NCBI GenBank assembly: GCA_964654815.1
Contig: CAZZLH010000001.1
Location: forward strand, 47,459-111,458
Reading direction: 5' to 3'
DNA from: ZLKRG08 sp964654815
GTDB taxonomy: Bacteria; Actinomycetota; Actinomycetes; Nanopelagicales; Nanopelagicaceae
Length of the DNA stretch: 64,000 nucleotides
Part shown: in pieces, positions 60,613 through 64,000 of the stretch
Layout of the letters: every line of letters begins with the position of its first letter
How positions within the stretch are numbered: the stretch's first letter is position 1
Program-made: the position numbers and the translations under genes
The notes under the pieces: model-generated
Databases searched by the model: none
What the model was told of the DNA's origin: nothing
The model's input: the letters and a program-made list of their open reading frames with translations, nothing else

Positions 60613-61395
60613 TTATTTTTTCTTTGCAGAGGATTTTTTCTTCTTTTTCTTTGGTGCCGCAATGGCGGCTTTGGTTCTTTCGCTCTTTACACGAATAGGT
60701 TGGTTTGTGACCAACTTGCCATCCTCTTTGATATTTTCAATTACATTGGATCGAAGTTCGGCCAAACGACCATAGGCGGTCTCTAATCGATTTCTACTTG
60801 CATGTATCGCTTCTTGTGCTGCATCGAGAGATTGAGTTTGGATCTTGTAAAGTCGAGTTGCCTCATCCATCACGCCATTTAGCCACTGGCGATATTCCAG
60901 TACATCTCGAGTCGCACCGCTTAATATCTGCTCACCCTCGCGTCTGGCTGCGCCCAAAATGGCGGAACCCTCACGCTTCTTCTGGTCCAGCAAATCTTCC
61001 GCTGCGAGCTCTGCCTGCTCAAGTTTCTCTGTAGCTTCGATCTCAGCAGCTTTTAGATATTTTCGACCACGCGCTTCGGCACCATTAAGAATCGACTGTG
61101 CCTTGTCTTGCGCTGATTCGAGTAACTCTTTTGCCTGGCGCTGAGTTTCGTTTACCAACCGATCTGATGCCGCTTGCGCCTTTGATTCACGAACCTGCGC
61201 TGATTTGATCATGGTTAGCGCAGTCTCTGTAGCTAGAATCTCAAACTCTTCTTTTGATAGAGAGCGGATATCTCTGCGCGAACGTAAATCGGCTAGTTGT
61301 GACTCAAGTTCGCGGATGCGATCAACTGTTGAATTGGTTGGTGCAGTCTCTTCCTTATAACCAACCCAGTTGAAGAAGTTGTTTTTCTTTGCCAC
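60613..61395 (-). CDS. DivIVA-like coiled-coil protein with poly-lysine tail
   Basis: 260 residues, GTG start with AAGGAG upstream. From about residue 22 to 225 it is one long coiled coil rich in Ala, Glu, Gln and Arg (VDRIRELESQLADLRSRRDI; ETQRQAKELLESAQDKAQSI), of the DivIVA/Wag31/Scy type that organises polar growth in Actinobacteria. It lacks a clear canonical DivIVA N-terminal lipid-binding domain; a short N-terminus NNFFNWVGY could be the membrane anchor. It ends in PKKKKKKSSAKKK. A cytoplasmic scaffold at the pole or septum is inferred. Operon with the acyltransferase. Confidence 0.72.
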   Translation of the reverse strand: MAKKNNFFNWVGYKEETAPTNSTVDRIRELESQLADLRSRRDIRSLSKEEFEILATETALTMIKSAQVRESKAQAASDRLVNETQRQAKELLESAQDKAQSILNGAEARGRKYLKAAEIEATEKLEQAELAAEDLLDQKKREGSAILGAARREGEQILSGATRDVLEYRQWLNGVMDEATRLYKIQTQSLDAAQEAIHASRNRLETAYGRLAELRSNVIENIKEDGKLVTNQPIRVKSERTKAAIAAPKKKKKKSSAKKK

Positions 61396-61560
61396 GGGGA
61401 AAACTCCTTGCCAGTTAGGAGGGAAACTTTAATGCAGGGCACGGGATACTCCAATAGCAAGGAAATTACGCAGGAAATATGGGTGGGTGATAAGTGGCGG
61501 CGGTGCTTGAAGTTAGATTGTTGCAGGTCTAGCCTGAAGGGATAACAAAGGGGTTAGAAA
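61396..61560. other. Divergent spacer between the DivIVA-like and metY-like genes
   Basis: 165 bases. Left end: AAGGAG ribosome site for the leftward GTG. Right end: AAAGGGG ribosome site for metY and TAGATT (61514-61519) as a possible -10. No SAM riboswitch or strong hairpin was recognised. Confidence 0.6.
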
Positions 61561-62868
61561 ATGTCCGATGATTGGTCGTTTAATACTCAACAGATTCATG
61601 CCGGCCAGCAACCAGATCAGAGTTTTGGGTCGATCAATTTACCGATACATCAAACTACGGCCTATCAATTTCAAGATACAGCGCAAGCCGCTAATTTATT
61701 TGCGCTTAAAGAGTTTGGGAATTCATACACCCGCATGACCAATCCCACTCAAAATGTGGTGGAGCAGCGGCTCTCAATTTTGGAGGGTGGAATAGGAACT
61801 CTGCTTGTCTCATCTGGCATGGCAGCTACAGCAATGGCGCTAATGAATTTAGCCGAGTCCGGCGATCATATTGTCTCAAGCCGAAATGTTTATGGTGGAA
61901 TTTACAACCTACTTAATTACACACTACCAAAATGGGGTGTGCAGACCACTTTTGTGGAGAATGCAAATGATTTGGATTCCTGGAAACGCGCAATCAAGCC
62001 AAACACGAAGGCATTTTTTGGCGAAGGTATCTCAAATCCAATAGCTGCAGCCTTAGATATCGAGGGAATCGCAAACGTTGCACATGATGCTGGCATTCCT
62101 TGGGTCGTTGATAACACAATTGCAACTCCTTTTGTGACGCGCCCAATTGATTATGGCGCAGATGTCATCACACATTCCGCAACTAAATTCCTATCGGGTC
62201 ACGGCAGTGCAATTATTGGTGCAATTGTCGATTCTGGTAATTTCGATTATGCAAAGTATCCAGCCAAATTCCCAGGCTTCAACCAACCGGATGCCAGCTA
62301 TAACAATCTGGTTTATTCCCGTGATTTTGGAGTTGGTTCACAGGTTGGCAATATGGCCTTCATAATCAAAGCGCGCGTCCAATTGCTTAGAGACTTTGGC
62401 TCTGCGGTTTCACCATTTAATGCCTGGTTACTCTCGCAAGGCATGGAAACCTTGTCGATGCGAATGCGCGAGCATCTTTCTAATGCTCAGAAGGTTGCAG
62501 AGTATCTTGCAAGCCATCCGCAGGTGGCGCAAGTGATGTACTGCGGTTTGCCCAACTCTGAGTGGTACAAGAATCAGCAAAAGTACGCGCCTAAAGGTGG
62601 CGGTGCAGTGATGTCCTTTGAGATCAAAGGTGGCAAAGCAGCAGGCATGAAATTTGTTGAAGCGATGAAATTATTTAGACATGTCGCAAATATCGGTGAT
62701 GTGCGCTCATTGGTGATTCACCCTGCATCAACCACCCACTCACAATTAGGTGAAGAGGGAATGCGTGATGCCGGAATCAATCCGGGCATGATTCGCTTAA
62801 GTATCGGAATTGAAGATTTTGCGGATATAAAAGCAGATCTAGATAGAGGATTTGCGGCAGCCAAATAA
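61561..62868 (+). CDS. metY: O-acetylhomoserine sulfhydrylase-type enzyme (MetY-like)
   Basis: 435-residue PLP enzyme of the Cys/Met metabolism family. It begins FNTQQIHAGQQPDQSFGSIN and has the YTRMTNPTQNVVEQRLSILE block, the PLP lysine in THSATKFLSGHG, and the long insertions and NIGDVRSLVIHPASTTHSQL that mark O-acetylhomoserine sulfhydrylases rather than cystathionine gamma-synthase. It makes homocysteine from O-acetylhomoserine and sulfide. Single gene with a leadered start. Assignment between MetY and MetZ is not certain. Confidence 0.88.
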   Translation: MSDDWSFNTQQIHAGQQPDQSFGSINLPIHQTTAYQFQDTAQAANLFALKEFGNSYTRMTNPTQNVVEQRLSILEGGIGTLLVSSGMAATAMALMNLAESGDHIVSSRNVYGGIYNLLNYTLPKWGVQTTFVENANDLDSWKRAIKPNTKAFFGEGISNPIAAALDIEGIANVAHDAGIPWVVDNTIATPFVTRPIDYGADVITHSATKFLSGHGSAIIGAIVDSGNFDYAKYPAKFPGFNQPDASYNNLVYSRDFGVGSQVGNMAFIIKARVQLLRDFGSAVSPFNAWLLSQGMETLSMRMREHLSNAQKVAEYLASHPQVAQVMYCGLPNSEWYKNQQKYAPKGGGAVMSFEIKGGKAAGMKFVEAMKLFRHVANIGDVRSLVIHPASTTHSQLGEEGMRDAGINPGMIRLSIGIEDFADIKADLDRGFAAAK

Positions 62869-62875
62869 CACTTAG

Positions 62876-64000
62876 CTATAAATAAAATATCTGCAGAAAT
62901 GGCACCACAATCAAGATAGAGAGCAGAGTTGTGGGGATTCCATACTTGGCAAATTGCCAGAAGGAGATGTGAATTCCATTCTTCTTGGCTAGACCAATTG
63001 CAACCACATTGGCGCTAGCACCGATAATCGTGGCGTTACCGCCAAAATCTGCACCGAATGCCAAGGCTACCCAAAGCGCGTTTTGAGAACGCTCAATTAG
63101 CCCAACCGCAATTTCCCCAACCACGGGCGTCATTGAAGCTACGTAAGGGATGTTATCCACTACACCAGATACCACCGCGGAAATACCGAGAATTGAGAAT
63201 GAGGCAAGCGGCACGTTATCGCCAAATAACTCTTTCAAGTAATTAGCGAAGTTACTGAGCGCACCAACATTGGTTAACGCACCTACCATTATGAATAAAC
63301 CTACGAAGAAAACCAAAGTGCCCCACTCGATATCAGCGACATAATCTTTTGGCTTCAACCCGCTCCAAGCCACAAGTACTCCCGCACCGAATAAAGCAAT
63401 CACAGCAGGTTCAACATGTAAGACCGTATGCAACATAAAGGCGATCAAAACCAGTGCCATTACCACTAAAGATTTAATCAAGAGTCGCTTATCGGTAATT
63501 CGTGAATTCGCATCTAGTTGGGCGATGCTCGACCTAGCAGATTCATCATTTACTAATTCCTTCTTGAAAAGGAAAAGCCATAACGGAATACAGGCAAATA
63601 GCGCCAAGAATGCGATAGGAGCCATATGCTCCAAGAACCAAACAAAGCTCAAATTGGCTTTGCTAGCAATGATGATATTTGGTGGATCTCCAATCAATGT
63701 AGCGGCGCCACCAATATTTGATGCAAAGACTTGCACCAGTATAAAAGGAGCTGGATTTACCCTTAGAAATTTACAGACAAATAAAGTCATTGGCACCGCA
63801 AGCAATATTGTGGTGACGTTATCAAGTAGCGCCGAGGCAAACCCAGTAAGCACTGCAAGGTACGCTAGTGATTTCCGAGGGTCACCTTTAGAGAGTTGAA
63901 TCGCTTTTATGGCAAGAAACTCAAAAATACCGGTCTTATGAATGACACTTACAATGATCATCATTCCCAGCAACAAGAAGATGACATTCCAATCCACGCC
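62876..64000 (-). CDS. ArsB/NhaD-type ion transporter, N-terminus outside the window
   Basis: At least 374 residues, ten or more membrane helices, of the ion transporter superfamily that includes ArsB and NhaD. Key segments are DWNVIFLLLGMMIIVSVIHK, LAYLAVLTGFASALLDNVTT, FASNIGGAATLIGDPPNIII and ALAFGADFGGNATIIGASAN, the two DN/GDPPN-type halves. No arsenic genes are next to it, so the substrate (arsenite, Na+/H+, or a carboxylate/sulfate) is open. The frame continues past the window edge; the first visible GTG (63997) is probably an internal Val. Its stop lies 7 bases after the convergent metY stop. Confidence 0.87.
   Translation of the reverse strand, partial: GVDWNVIFLLLGMMIIVSVIHKTGIFEFLAIKAIQLSKGDPRKSLAYLAVLTGFASALLDNVTTILLAVPMTLFVCKFLRVNPAPFILVQVFASNIGGAATLIGDPPNIIIASKANLSFVWFLEHMAPIAFLALFACIPLWLFLFKKELVNDESARSSIAQLDANSRITDKRLLIKSLVVMALVLIAFMLHTVLHVEPAVIALFGAGVLVAWSGLKPKDYVADIEWGTLVFFVGLFIMVGALTNVGALSNFANYLKELFGDNVPLASFSILGISAVVSGVVDNIPYVASMTPVVGEIAVGLIERSQNALWVALAFGADFGGNATIIGASANVVAIGLAKKNGIHISFWQFAKYGIPTTLLSILIVVPFLQIFYL

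Noticed and set aside
61396..61560. SAM riboswitch before the metY-like gene
   Set aside because: I could not trace the conserved stems of SAM-I, SAM-II or SAM-IV; a covariance-model search would settle it.

Overview
The window looks like a stretch of a small, streamlined actinobacterial chromosome. It resembles the freshwater acI / Nanopelagicales type more than a high-GC actinomycete; this is inferred from protein families, gene order, moderate base composition and extreme packing, not from a marker gene. Supporting families are DUF3027 beside a cold-shock gene, DUF5679, ClpS-DUF2017, MurI-RNase PH-RdgB, a DivIVA-like protein and a menaquinone-only quinone pathway. It is a scaffold with five runs of exactly 100 N (121-220, 9239-9338, 28610-28709, 37273-37372, 57048-57147). 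The run at 28610 is flanked by the same 51 bases on both sides, so it is a false gap.

Layout. 1-7630: end of ccsB, a small PLDc_N membrane protein, then the menaquinone pathway (menA-menE leftward; menB-menC-menD rightward; menF leftward; menG rightward). 7667-23848: complete nuoA-N complex I operon ending in a polyprenyl diphosphate synthase, so quinone head, tail and the quinone-reducing enzyme are adjacent. 23816-28977: rarD, yajQ, DUF5679, groEL with a CIRCE operator, DUF3027, a cold-shock protein with a structured leader, and a PGPGW membrane protein. 28988-33452: small membrane protein, MFS exporter, serC, pdxH, citrate synthase. 33462-40880: cytoplasmic and secreted GH13 amylases, an esterase, photolyase and an ATPase-less LuxR regulator. 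40941-45453: tRNA-Tyr followed by a more AT-rich block of secreted proteins of unknown role, a secreted HExxH peptidase-like protein and an AGE-family sugar isomerase. 45583-54339: class V aminotransferase, split transhydrogenase pntB-pntAb-pntAa, argF, secreted GH18 protein, clpS, DUF2017, prfB. 54435-58007: ftsE-ftsX, murI, rph, rdgB. 58062-61395: a lysine-rich, histone-H1-like membrane protein with an outside Fn3 domain, facing an operon of a DivIVA-like coiled-coil protein with a poly-lysine tail and an OafA-type acyltransferase. 61561-64000: metY-like enzyme and the start of an ArsB/NhaD-type transporter.

Expression. Genes inside operons overlap by 1-4 bases (TGATG, ATGA, TAATG) or carry Shine-Dalgarno sequences. 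About twenty first genes instead show a TANNNT-like (or CAGAAT) -10 box ending only 6-7 bases before the start codon, which predicts leaderless mRNAs. Genes with real leaders (groEL, cold-shock, the lysine-rich protein, the DivIVA-like protein, metY) stand out. Convergent neighbours overlap at their 3' ends four times. No coding-free stretch exceeds about 250 bases apart from the N runs. No CRISPR array, insertion sequence, prophage or rRNA was seen.

No obviously new multi-gene system is present. The best candidates for undescribed biology are the 58-61 kb envelope module, the secreted-protein block after tRNA-Tyr, and the compact (partly shared) leaderless divergent promoters.
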